From Hypomesus transpacificus (lineage: Eukaryota > Chordata > Actinopteri > Osmeriformes > Osmeridae): a DNA stretch of 64,000 nt. The notes under the pieces are model-generated. The model saw only the letters and a list, made by a program, of their open reading frames with translations, did no database searches and was not told the origin of the DNA. The stretch is taken from contig NC_061060.1 of the NCBI RefSeq assembly GCF_021917145.1, positions 11,882,366-11,946,365 of the forward strand. The letters run 5' to 3'. Positions within the stretch are counted from its first letter, which is position 1; each line of letters begins with the position of its first letter. Below, in pieces: positions 1 to 10,299 of the stretch. The position numbers and the translations under genes were made by a program.

Positions 1-701
1 CCATGAAGAGCACCTGTCTCTCTTGGGCTGACACATAACATTAAAATTACTTATGAACATTCAAAGTTTGGTTAGCAAGGGTTGGAGAAGGGTAGCAACT
101 GGACATTAATACTACAGAAAAAAGATTTAACTACAGATTTTATTCTCAGATTTGAAACTACTATTGGTTATTCTACAGTCCTCCAATAAAAGCATTTCAT
201 CCTAAACTCCACTAGGTGGCAACAAATATATATTTCAAAAACAAATAAGTGCTGGTATTTAAGTACTATGAACGAGCACATCTAGCAGTACATTTTGAAT
301 TTTAAAAAGAGTAATGTGTAACAATATTTACACAACATCAAAATGTTTAATTCTTCATTCACAGATACACTGCAGACTTTGAATAAGTACAACCAACTCA
401 AAGTATTGCTACCCAAGGCCGCACACTCTGTCCCTTTCCCTTCCCTCAATAGGCCACACATCCATGATGAGTGTGACTTGACAAAAAAGAAGATAGAGAG
501 ACCAACATCGTTTTTTCTTAAAGAAAATTTCCATCTACCGAAATAGGGCAGAAACTCCATCCTGCTGACTGCTTAGACCGACCCACCATATTAATCTGGG
601 GGGAGGATATATCTGATGCAGTTGCCTCACTTTGGATTGGGGAACAGGGAGAGAGGGTGGAAAATACGGTGCTGTCATGCAGAATGTGTCTTCCTGCTGC
701 G
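1..701. other. smim19 3' untranslated region and flank
   Basis: No separate gene is seen here. The part nearest the smim19 stop codon is presumably its 3' untranslated region, since that gene reads on the minus strand and ends at 702. The short open frames in this stretch show no recognisable protein and sit in AT-rich sequence. Confidence 0.5.
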
Positions 702-1505
702 TCATTCCATGGAGAGCTGAACACTGTCACTCTGGCTTTGCTGGTGTTGGTCAAACTTACGGGCTGGAAAACAAAAACAGAAGAGATCAAATGTATGTAT
801 GTATACGATGAAAAAGCGGTACAGTGTTAGGCCTACAACCTTCGCAATACAACTTGGAACACACGAAAAGTCCAGTAGTCATACACACAGAGAGAGTACA
901 TTTCCAGCTGCTGTCGTAGTCTAACTTTCTTCAGGTTGTCGTAGAAGTTCGACTCTGTCGTTGTCCCCGCGGTGGGCGGCAGGGCGAAGATCCGCATTAT
1001 CTTCCTCTTGTTCCTAGAAGGGCAACGATAGAGATGTTTTCTGAAGTCGGACTGAGAACGTTCAAACTACAGACGCTCACGGAACATGTGATGCATAATG
1101 GAGTTCCTTGGTTCTATACTGTTCAGCTACCTGAATCACACGGTATCTCTAAAACATGGTATGAATGGCATTTTAATGTCCATAGCATATACCATATTTA
1201 AATGTGACTTTTATTTAGACAATTCCATTCAATGCAGCATGTTAGCATGTTAGTAGAGCTATCCATTCAAGTGAAGCATCCAAAACGTAATTCAAAAATT
1301 CCTACAATTGGCCATCCTTTAGCTAGTTATGTTAAGAGCTGGGTATATATTCGGAGAAACAGTGTCTTTCTTACTTTCTTGCATACATTAGCAACCCGAA
1401 GCTAACCAGAATTACAAGCAGATAGACATTGGTGGCCTCATTCCAAGCTTCGTGCACAGAGTAATCCAGAGAATCCTCGTTCGCCATAACCCCATGGCCA
1501 CCCAT
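702..1505 (-). CDS. smim19: Small integral membrane protein 19
   Basis: This is a three-exon gene on the minus strand: 1375-1505, 889-1013 and 702-763. The exons join in frame to 105 residues, close to the human SMIM19 length. The start reads [20 protein letters not shown], followed by one hydrophobic membrane segment (about residues 26-41, [16 protein letters not shown]). A basic stretch ([11 protein letters not shown]) follows, then a soluble tail ending DSVQLSME. All parts match the vertebrate SMIM19 (C8orf40) family closely. The introns have GT-AG ends. The function of the family is not established, and it is predicted to be a single-pass membrane protein. The gene is head-to-head with the AhpD-like gene, with 317 bases between the two start codons. 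The first ATG was chosen because it matches the family start; a second Met lies six codons on. Confidence 0.93.
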
Positions 1506-1822
1506 TGCAATTCAACTAAATGTGAACTAGGCCTATTGCTAGAAACCTTTTCAAAGTGCCAGAAATGTGTCTAATACCAGCTCGCTTTGTTGTGCATCTG
1601 CGACACAGAAAAGTGTCAACAGAACGATGACGTGGTTTCCGGTACAGGCGGTGAGCGCGCCCTCCATTGGCCAGGAGGGAGGGTGCTTGAAGGAGGAGGT
1701 GCAAGTGGTAGGAGGAACTCCCGTTCCAGAATACGGTTGGGCAGTTTAGGCCACTAGCTCCTCCTCAGAGCCAGAATCTGGTATCAACAACGCGTCTTGA
1801 CAGTCGACACACATATCAAGTT
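1506..1822. promoter_or_regulatory. Shared upstream region between smim19 and the AhpD-like gene
   Basis: The start codons of the two divergent genes are only 317 bases apart, so both promoters and both 5' untranslated regions must lie in or very near this stretch unless there are non-coding first exons elsewhere. No clear TATA box stands out. A bidirectional promoter is inferred from layout only. Confidence 0.5.
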
Positions 1823-2761
1823 ATGGCGAGTGGCAGAGTTCTACGACTATTTAGTAGGCCTATAACTAACCTGTCAGTACATGTGAGTACTCAGACAACT
1901 GACTTCGTTTGAAGGGATGTAGATTAGCAGGTGCTACAATCCTTTCGTGTCACTGGACCTCCTTGCTCGAGGTAAGCTTTCTATGTTCTTGTGTTTACGC
2001 ATGTACCTGCTCAACTTTCGTTCTTTGCAGACATCTCTCAGCCTCTTTCGGAAGAGAGCGGCCGTGGCCGCTGTTACTGCGACCCAAAAACCCTTCTCCA
2101 GTGATGCACTTCCTCCCGAGCACATCAGCAGATACCCGGTGCCATACAAGAAGGACCTGCCATTCGACATCGTGGAGCTGATGGAGGAAGTGGAGACCAA
2201 GGTGGGAAGCACCTACACAGTCTAGGTGCTTCACACAGACCATCTGTAACCACAGAGACCTTTGGGCCAACTAAAAGTTCATGAAGTTAGTGAATATGTT
2301 AACGTGTTTGTTGTTGTACTTCTTCAAAGGGGGGATTTTTGCCCAATGTTTTTAAAGTCCTGGCACACCGACCAGCAGAGTTCAGGGCATTCTTCACTTA
2401 CTACAATGAGCTTATGAACAAGGAGACAGGTAGGGAACACAACACACTGTGTGTGTGTGGGTGGGTGGGTGTGTGTGTGTGTGTGTCCTGTTGATGACTG
2501 TCTTTTTTCAGGACATCTGACGAAGGCAGACAGGGAGCTCATTGTGGTTGCCACCAGCATCCACAACCAATGTCTCTACTGCGTCATATCCCACAGTGCA
2601 TTGCACCGCATCTACTCCAAGAAACCCACACTATCAGACCAGGTGAGTCGTAATTTTTGTCTTTCTCTAGATTGGTCAATTGTATATTTAACGTGCCATG
2701 TCTTTCTTTTTGTGTCATTTTCTTTCTCACTCACTCACTTACTCTCACTTACTCTCACTTT

Positions 2762-2801
<40 letters not shown>

Positions 2802-3104
2802 ATAGTGAACTATGAGAACGCAGATCTATCCCCTAGGGAGCGCGCCATGTTGGACTTTGCCATGGCTGTGTGTCGCAGCGACACCATCACCGACCAGCAC
2901 TTCCTGTCTCTTGAGGAAGTGGGCTTCGATCGCGAGGATGCCTGGGACATTGCTGCCATTGCCGCCTTCTTCGCCATGTCTAACCGCCTGGCCCACCTGA
3001 CTGACATGAGGCCCAACTCTGAGTTCTACAACATGGGCCGCATGCCCCGGGACAAGAGCAGAGACAAGAGCCAGCCAGAGGGGAGTGGAGAAACTGGCCA
3101 GTAA
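1823..3104 (+). CDS. AhpD/carboxymuconolactone decarboxylase-like protein, probably mitochondrial
   Basis: Five coding exons (1823-1882, 2031-2201, 2330-2429, 2512-2642, 2799-3104) join in frame to 255 residues, all with GT-AG introns. The core motif is E119-x11-C131-x2-C134-x3-H138 (context NQCLYCVISHSALH). This is the catalytic signature of the AhpD alkylhydroperoxidase family, where the two cysteines form the redox pair and Glu and His relay protons. The N-terminus (MASGRVLRLFSRPITNLSVH, then SLFRKRAAVAAV) is rich in Arg, Ser and hydrophobics and lacks acidic residues, as expected of a mitochondrial presequence. The rest of the AhpD fold follows, including the ADLSPRERAMLDFAMAV helix. Such proteins are common in bacteria. 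I do not recall a mammalian orthologue and did not assign a symbol. Peroxidase activity is inferred from the motif. The last intron ends in a (CA)n tract that runs straight into the acceptor AG. Confidence 0.85.
2442..2486 (+). repeat. (GT)n-rich microsatellite in AhpD-like intron 3
   Basis: An imperfect GT and GGGT tract occupies the intron between the exons ending at 2429 and starting at 2512. Confidence 0.8.
2764..2798 (+). repeat. (CA)n microsatellite abutting a 3' splice site
   Basis: An almost pure CA repeat occupies the position of the polypyrimidine tract and ends in the acceptor AG at 2797-2798, directly before the last exon of the AhpD-like gene. A short T/C-rich stretch lies further upstream. 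Confidence 0.85.
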
Positions 3105-4320
3105 ATATCAAAGTGTGTGTATGTGTGTGTTCCCTTAATATTGTTCTTATTCGTCAAACTTTGTCCTTAACTGTCTTCTGACCTTGAAAAGTGACAGTAA
3201 GACCATGAAGAGGCGTGCTTAAAAAGTAGATGAACACCCAAAACATATTTTTTAAGTAAAAAATCTAATGATTAATACTCACTCAAGGCTGAACATGTCA
3301 ATCCTGTTCTATATTTAGACTATTATTTGCAAAGGAAATGTTTTGTACTTCTTGGTTGTGGTCCTGTTTTGGCCCAGAGTGGTTTGAAACATTAGAAGCT
3401 GAGGCTGAAACTGGGGTGTAACTCTGTGTGTTGATATGCATTGGTCACACTAAATGTCCAGCAACGAAAATGCACTTTGTTCAGTCAGTAACACTGACTC
3501 ACTTTGAATGCAATACTAAAAGCATAAATAAACACGTTTATATTATGAGTGTTAAATGTTCAAGCTTCAGTGATCTATTTATTTACACTATTTAGACATT
3601 CAGGAAGTTAAGTAAAACCAAGAGTTGAATGTTAAAACAGACTTCATTCGATTTCAGAGCAGTCGTCCTCCATATCTGGTTCCACCACTAGAGGGCGATA
3701 GCTTATTGTGCTGGTAAGAAGACTATCTGAAAAGCTTGGCCATGGATGTATTGGCTTTTTTGCATAATCTTCCACGGTGCAACTCATTCTAATGAATCCC
3801 AAGGCCCCAGTGCCTGGACCAGTGCTATAACACCACAATCACACTAGCAGGTCTCATAGTCTTTTTTAGTTTATTAAATTTTTCAATAACACATCCCAAA
3901 TAACATTACACAATCAGACACCACCATATTTAGCCATGAAATGTACTGTTCCAGAAGCATATATGCCGTTTCTATCCTGACTAACGTATTTTTTCCACAT
4001 TTTACAATACAGTTAGGCTACACGGTCATCATATTACAGTATATTACAAAAGCAGCCATCGTGGATGTTGACAAGCAGAGCATAGCTCTCGTCCTTACTC
4101 AAGTCATAATAGTCATGGGCAAACTGCATCTCATTCAGAGGTCCTCTCACTGTCGAAGCTGAAATAGGAGGATTCTGCCTGGCGGTCTCTTTTTTGAGAT
4201 CCACACAGTGGCCTTAGATTGCGGTGTTCAAAAAGAGGAGATTGAAAGTAGGCCTACCACGTGCCAGTCCGTCACAGCCTCCACCCACTAATCAGCACAC
4301 ATTCAGCTCTATCATGGAAG
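3105..4320. other. 3' flank of the AhpD-like gene and intergenic DNA
   Basis: A candidate polyadenylation signal AATAAA lies near 3527-3532, giving a 3' untranslated region of about 430 bases. No further gene is recognised up to the SINE. The short open frames at 3644-3838 and 3941-4162 show no family resemblance. Confidence 0.5.
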
Positions 4321-4503
4321 TCAGGTGGCTGAGTGGTTATGGAATCGGGCTAGTAATCAGAAGGTTGCCGGTTTGATTCCTGGTTTGCAATTGACGTTGT
4401 GTCCTTGGGCAAGGCACTTCACCCTACTTGCCTCGGGGGGAATGTCCCTGTACTTACTGTAAGTCGCTCTGGATAAGAGCGTCTGCTAAATGACTAAATG
4501 TAA
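4321..4503 (+). mobile_element. tRNA-derived SINE
   Basis: This 183-bp element has a tRNA-like head with an A-box-like TGGCTGAGTGG near 4326 and a B-box-like GGTTTGATTCC at 4370-4380. A body follows (TCCTTGGGCAAGGCACTTCA), then a tail with AGAGCGTCTGCTAAATG and a short TAAATGTAAAT end. It is flanked by an imperfect target duplication, ATCATGGAAG at 4311-4320 and ATCATGAAG at 4504-4512. The tail is shared by many fish SINEs and matches the 3' end of the LINE fragment near 12306-12360. It is not a functional tRNA gene, since no cloverleaf closes. Confidence 0.9.
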
Positions 4504-4629
4504 ATCATGAAGCGTCATGTTGTCTGCTGTGTCCCAGTGGTAATGGAGTGGAACGCGGTCAGATAACCTTTGACCCTGGCCTGTTTTACTGTGGTGGCCC
4601 AAGGTCAGACACCTTCACCTTGCATAGGC

Positions 4630-4727
4630 TGCAGTGGGTTTCGTATCGTTTACATGTATCTGTTCTAAAGTGTGTTGTTCTGGAATACCACGCTGTTTGC
4701 TATGCTTCACATCCCCCCAAAATCTCA
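4630..4727. repeat. Direct repeat copy A flanking the last klb exon
   Basis: About 95 bases here match 5260-5351 in the same orientation, with an exact shared core including TCTGGAATACCACGCTGTTT. This copy lies just beyond the klb stop codon, so in its 3' untranslated region. Differences are scattered substitutions, at roughly 85-90 percent identity by eye. The family of the repeat was not recognised. Confidence 0.85.
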
Positions 4728-4745
4728 AAAGTGCCACCGCCACAC

Positions 4746-7700
4746 TTAGCGTTGCACCACTCGGATCCTGTCTGCCGCGCGATGCAACCCCCTTTTCTCC
4801 CACGGCTGACACGTCATCCGGCGGGGCGCGGCGCACACGGGCGCCCCCGCCCTCCTCCCCCCGAGCCTCCCACCTCCCGCCCTGGCCGCCCTCCTCCTCC
4901 TCCTGACGGCGACGGCCGCCACCGTCGCTAGCATGGCGGCGGAGAGCAGCAGGCAGGTCCCGAGGAAGAGCAGGGGCTTGTTCTCCCAGAGCCGAGCGCA
5001 GACGTGGCAGGTGGCCCGCGCTTCGCCGGCGGGGCAGGCCGCCGTGGTGTTGGCGATGACCTCGCGGTAGACGGCGACGGAGCCCTTGGGCCTGGACTGG
5101 TGCTGGAGGGAGGCGAAGAGGCCGAACTTGTCGCCGTGGCGATCCTGCAGCTTCCACGCGTAGAAACCGCCGAGGTTGACGCCGTCCAGCTGACGAGCTG
5201 GAGGGAAGAGGGAGTCAACCAATGAACAGAGACGCAGGCGGGCGCGGATTCATGCACAGGCAGTGGTTTCTTATCGTTTACATGCATCTGTTCTGGAGTG
5301 TGCTGTTCTGGAATACCACGCTGTTTGCGACGCTTCACATCCCCGAATCTTTCAATCTTTCACAACATGTTGGGAAATATTCTATCTTGTTGACAAAACC
5401 AAATCATTTGGTGCTCTTTTACCCCCTGGTATGCACGAAGGCCTAAAATGTTTTTACACGTCTTGAACAGTCTATCGTGATCTCAAAGGTTCCTCATAAA
5501 GAACAAGAACATCAGTCAGGACAGAGATAAGACTGAGTTGGGAAATCACGTAAGCAGCCTGCTTTGACCTCCCAGACACTCACACACACACATACACACA
5601 CTCAAACACACACATACACACTCAAACACACACACACAAAAACGCACATAAACGAAAAAAGGAAGCTTTGCACAGAAGCTTGATTGGGTCATCACTGCGG
5701 TTGAGTGTGGTTGACTGTGGTCAAGTGCAGTGCAATTGAAAGGGAAGTGGTTGATAGTGGTTTGGTGGGGAGGCAAGAGTTCTAGCAGGCCTCACCTTTG
5801 AGGGCTTCCTGTAGGTACCTCTTGCAGTAGTGTTGCCTGATGATGTCATTAACTGGTGCCTGGTCATCAATCCCACAGGCAGTGATGATGACAGGCAGGA
5901 CCCTTCCATACCTCTGACTCACCCAGCCCAGCACCCGCCTCAGGCCCCAGGGGACCAGGGCCTGGCCCAGGGAACCAGGCCTGGAGGAGGGCCAGGTGGG
6001 GTCTGTCTGGAGCAGGCAGTCATGGTTTGGGCCCAGGTGGTACTGCGGGCTGGGACTCTGGGGAGCGGGGAGGGGGCGTGGAGAGATGAGGCGCGTGGTG
6101 AAATGGTTGAGGGCGATGAAGCCCATGGCGCCTCGCAGCTCCTCCCTCTCCTGCGGGGTGAAGCGAGGCAGCGGGGAACCCGGGACCCCCAGCACCCGAG
6201 CCCTCTCCGCCAGGTACGCCCGCATCTCCTCGGGGTACGCGCCTTCTCCCCCCTTCTCCCCCCTCCTCGCCCCCTCTCTCGCTCCCCCCAGCAGCGGGTC
6301 TAAGAAGCGGCCCAGCTCAAACAACAGGAAGCGCTGGGTGGAAGTGATGTGGGACTCCAGGAAGGGGTTGGCGGGCTCGGCCCAGTCTGCGTGAAGAGCC
6401 AAGGATACCAGTGCCCCCTGCTGGCTGGAGTGCTCCTTCTCATACAGCCTCCAGGCCTTAGCATGAGCCAGGAGGAGGTTGTGGGCAGCGCGGTGTTGCT
6501 CCTCTCCACTGAGGTAAACATCCACCAGTCGGTTGGGCTCGTTGATGGTGATCCAGTAGTGGACCCAGGGCCCCAGCTCCCGGTAGCAGAGGGCGGCATA
6601 CTCCTGGAAGGCCTCGACGGTGCTCTGGTTCAGCCAGCCCCCTGAGGCATGCAGCTTCCCGGGCATGCCCAGATTAGGGTCTCTCTGAGTGGGGTAGTAG
6701 AGGGTGATCATGGCCTCCCGGCCTTGTTTATGGAGCTCGGTGAGGACACACCGGTAGTACCTGAAATACATATCAAAACATTTCCAAATGGAACGAGGAC
6801 GCGCTTGTCTGTCTGTCACGTTATCTCTCTCCCTCTGTCCGTCCCTCCCTCCCCCACGCTCCCACCTGAGGGCCTGTGGGTCCAAGCTGGCCAGGTCTCC
6901 CCGGGGCAGGATCAGGGACCAGTTGAGGGCAAAGTGGTAGTGGGAGGCGGCGGTGCTCTCGAACAGGCGGAGGTGCCCCCGGATGGCCAGGTAGTCCGAG
7001 CACTGGGGCTCCCGGGTGAGGAGCCTGACCCCTCTCACCGGACGCAGGGAGCCATCACCGGTCAGGTTCCAGCTGTAGAGGTGAGGGTCGGTGAACTGAG
7101 GGGAGACGGGGTGTAAATGGACCTGGAAGAAAAATGATGTATTTATTAAATATCTTTCGAAAGATCGAGTATGTTTACATTTGTTTTTGATTTTTGATAG
7201 TTATTGAAAAACTAAGGGATTTTGAAAAAGCTCTCTATATATTGTAGCCTCCTCTCTCACTCTCCTTTCATCTCCTTCCGTCCTCCTCTCTCCTCCTCTC
7301 CTCTTCCCTTGTTCCCCTCACCTGCAGGCTGGAGTCGGCCACACCCCAGTGGAAGTCGCAAGGAAAACCACCGTTGACCTCCTGGGTGGTCTCGTCGCCG
7401 GGGAAACCATTGTCACTGATGACTTGCTTGTAGAACTGGGCGGTGGTCTTGGGGAGCCTGGTTCTGTTGGGATGGCTGAAGTCTACGTGGAACAGGCCCC
7501 GCCTAATGCTGTACCCAGAGGTCCACTCAAAACCGTCGAGCAGAGACCAGGCTGTGAAGCCAAACACCTGGACACCATCCAACACGATGGCTGGAAGGAC
7601 AGACATGACGAGCGTGAGAACAAACCGGCAAACTAAAACCTATTTCCGACACACTGTGCCATTCAAACACACAGACAGATCCACTCCCATCCAAGAACAC

Positions 7701-10299
7701 ATCATTCACACCCCCTCCACCTCAAACTAAACCCCCTCCTGACCTTTCAGAACTTTGTTGATGAAGTTCTTCGTCACATAGATGGCTTCTGTGTCCTCCC
7801 TCCCTGCAGACCCCTCGGAGAACCAGCCCACCTCGGCCAGCAGAACCTTCAGCTGCCCCCCGTACTCCCGCTTTATCCAGCCCAGCAAGCCTCTCAAGTC
7901 CAGGGACACCATCTGCCTGTAGTGGCCCAGGCTTCGGTCCAGTCGGAGGTTGTTAGGGCCGAACGACAAGGCAAAGAAGTCGGCTGTTCCGCGCACCCAG
8001 AGTCGCTCCTCTGGGGTGAACTCTGGCAGGAGGCCCCGCTGCCTGGCTTTTAAGGTTGTCGGGTAGTCGCCATCCCCAAAGATGGGACTGGCGAACCAGC
8101 CCAGTACCGCTTCCATGGATTGCTGACAAAGATCGACGTTGGCTGACCTGGATGGGTCTTGTCGGGGAACCATCCAATGGGAGCCCAAGACAATGGACAC
8201 CTGACCTTGCTGAGTCGGGCGGAAGTGGGTGTTGTACGTGTGCCATGCTTTGGCATGAGCCTGGAAAATAAAGAACGACTTATAAATAATCAAAGGATTT
8301 AATTACATGTTTATGTGGTTCGAGACATTCAAGATTTCTATTAAGGTTACAATAACTACCATGTAACTTCAACGTAATACCTGTGGTCACAAAACTGTGG
8401 TTACATAGAAACTGCTATGAAGTTACACTTCATTACAATTTAGGTGAAACTTGATATGGAGGAGGTTGGGCTTTCCGGGGGTACGTGGGTGTTTAACATT
8501 GATCTTGTTTTGGCCCCTTCAAAACATTTACTTTCGCCTCTCAACAATACAATGCCTTCTTATTCTTTTGATATAACTAAGTGTCCACCAATTACACTTA
8601 GTACCATTTCATCGCGCATCATTTCCCATGTACATAGAATGTTTCTACAGTAAGTATTGTTGTGCAGATACCTGGTAGTAAATGTAACCTTAATGTTAAG
8701 TGTTGCTTTGGATTTATAATCATTCACATGGCCCAAGACATCGATATAAGAGAATCCTCAATAAACTGTTTGTGTTGTGAATTTGGTCACAACACAGACA
8801 CACCTAGTCCTAGTGCACACATTGGACCGGAATGCATACAGCATGTTCTGTACTGTAGGTGGAGACTGTTTTTACATCACACCTATTATCTCCACATCCT
8901 GCTATCTGTAATCTACATCCTGTCAACTGTGGCCCCACCATTTCAAAAGTGCTGATGCCACGGACTTTGAACCCCCCCACTTACTCTCTGCAAGTGTCGT
9001 GTTTACTGATGATAGAAAAGGTAGCAGTAAATCTCTTATTGTACCAGAGCTTTGACCCGAAGCTTTTAACACGTCTTTTACACAGATGTCAGTGAAGTGT
9101 AATTGGACATCAATACAAAATCTTGCAGGAGGATGCGTGCGATGATGAATAAATAAATCATTTGGAATAATCTAATCTTTTTTAGAGCAACTCGTGTCAA
9201 CATTTAAAGCCAATTACATGCAATATATCAGCATATATTCGAGTGTATCTTGAGAGACACAAAGACTCATTGACTAACGTCAGCTGACGTCCGAAGTTCA
9301 ATGTCAGGCAGACCGCCCATACAGTGTCAGTACTTTTATAGTACTTTTCCAAAACAATGCATCTATTTTGAAACTAATGTACAACAACAAATCATTTTAA
9401 ATTGTTATTTTAATAAAACAGTACTATTATTGCTGAGGTTAGATGACATTTAGCTAACCCCGCGCCCCACGAAAACCAACCCCGCACTGACTGTCTGACA
9501 CTGCAAGCCTCACCCTGATGAGGTTGTGAGCCACCATGAAGGGTGCGGAGGGGTCCCCCTTCTCCCCAGGAGCGTGCTCCCCTGTCCCATACCCCTGGAC
9601 AGCCACCAGGTAGGGGTTATGCATGGTGATCCAGTATCTGACTCGGGCTCCGTACGTCCGGAAGCAGAAGGTGGCGTAGCTGTCAAACAGCCCCACGAGG
9701 GAGTGGTTCCTCCAGCCTCCGTAGCGCTCCTGCAGGGCCTGGGGCAAGTCCCAGTGGTGGAGGGTCACCACCGGCTCCACTCCCCTCGCCCGCAGCTGGT
9801 CGATGAGCCTGCTGTAGTGCCTCACCGCGCCTGGGCGAGGCCGAGCCGAGGCGTCTCCGTCGGGGAAGAGCCTGGGCCAGGACAGGGAGAAGGAGTAGGA
9901 GCGCACGCCCAGGTAGGAGAGCGCCTGCACATCCTCCTGCCAGCGAACGTAGCCGTCGCTGGACACGTCCGCCGTGTCCGTAGTGGCAGCGTCAGCACCG
10001 CCTTGGCCATCCCGGAAGGTTCCAGAATGGGTGAAGTGGTCCCACACGGAGGCTCCTTTCCCGTCCCGGTCCCAGGCCCCCTCCGTCTGGTGAGCGGAGG
10101 TGCCAGTGCCCCAGAGGAAGCCTGGAGGGAAGGTCCCGTGGAGGAACACTTGGCTCTGGTTAGTGATGTCCCGGCTGGGGGCATGCAGCCACTGTCTCCT
10201 GCCCTCCCCCAGGAGACCAGCAGTCCCAACCCACACACTCGCCGTCAGCAGGAGGGCGAGACTGGGGAAGGAGGGGTGGAAAGAAGGACAAATCCTCAT
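4746..10299 (-). CDS. klb: Beta-klotho, FGF19/FGF21 co-receptor
   Basis: Six coding exons (9514-10299, 7744-8260, 7322-7590, 6866-7122, 5796-6760, 4746-5197) join in frame to 1081 residues; human KLB has 1044. A signal peptide (MRICPSFHPSF then LALLLTASVWVG) is followed by two family-1 glycosidase-like domains, KL1 and KL2, a membrane segment at about 1006-1029 (LLFLGTCLLLSAAMLATVAA) and an Arg-rich cytoplasmic tail of about 50 residues. Each domain keeps only one of the two catalytic glutamates. KL1 has Asn228 (HNPYL) at the acid/base site but Glu405 (LLAEVGW). KL2 has Glu684 (TINEPNRL) but Cys905 (ITACGIDDQ) at the nucleophile site. This fits the known pseudo-enzyme role as a cell-surface co-receptor for endocrine FGFs with FGFR. 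The cytoplasmic tail is longer and more GC-rich than in mammals. tlr1 lies next door, as in human 4p14. Confidence 0.95.
5260..5351. repeat. Direct repeat copy B flanking the last klb exon
   Basis: This is the second copy of the roughly 95-bp repeat at 4630-4727. It lies in klb intron 5 about 60 bases upstream of the last exon, so the last exon is bracketed by direct repeats about 630 bases apart. Confidence 0.85.
5576..5640. repeat. CA-rich simple repeat in klb intron 5
   Basis: Imperfect ACACACAT and CTCAAACACACA units repeat here. No coding content is seen. Confidence 0.75.
8261..9513 (-). other. klb intron 1
   Basis: This 1.25-kb AT-rich intron has consensus ends: a GT donor after the exon ending at 9514 and an AG acceptor before the exon starting at 8260. 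No gene or recognisable repeat family is seen inside. Confidence 0.8.

Noticed and set aside
2451-3104. 217-residue open frame taken as a whole
   Set aside because: It reads through two introns made of GT and CA repeats; only 2512-2642 and 2799-3104 are exons.
4321-4395. Possible tRNA-Ser/Leu gene
   Set aside because: A- and B-box motifs are present but the rest does not fold as a tRNA and runs into a SINE body and tail.
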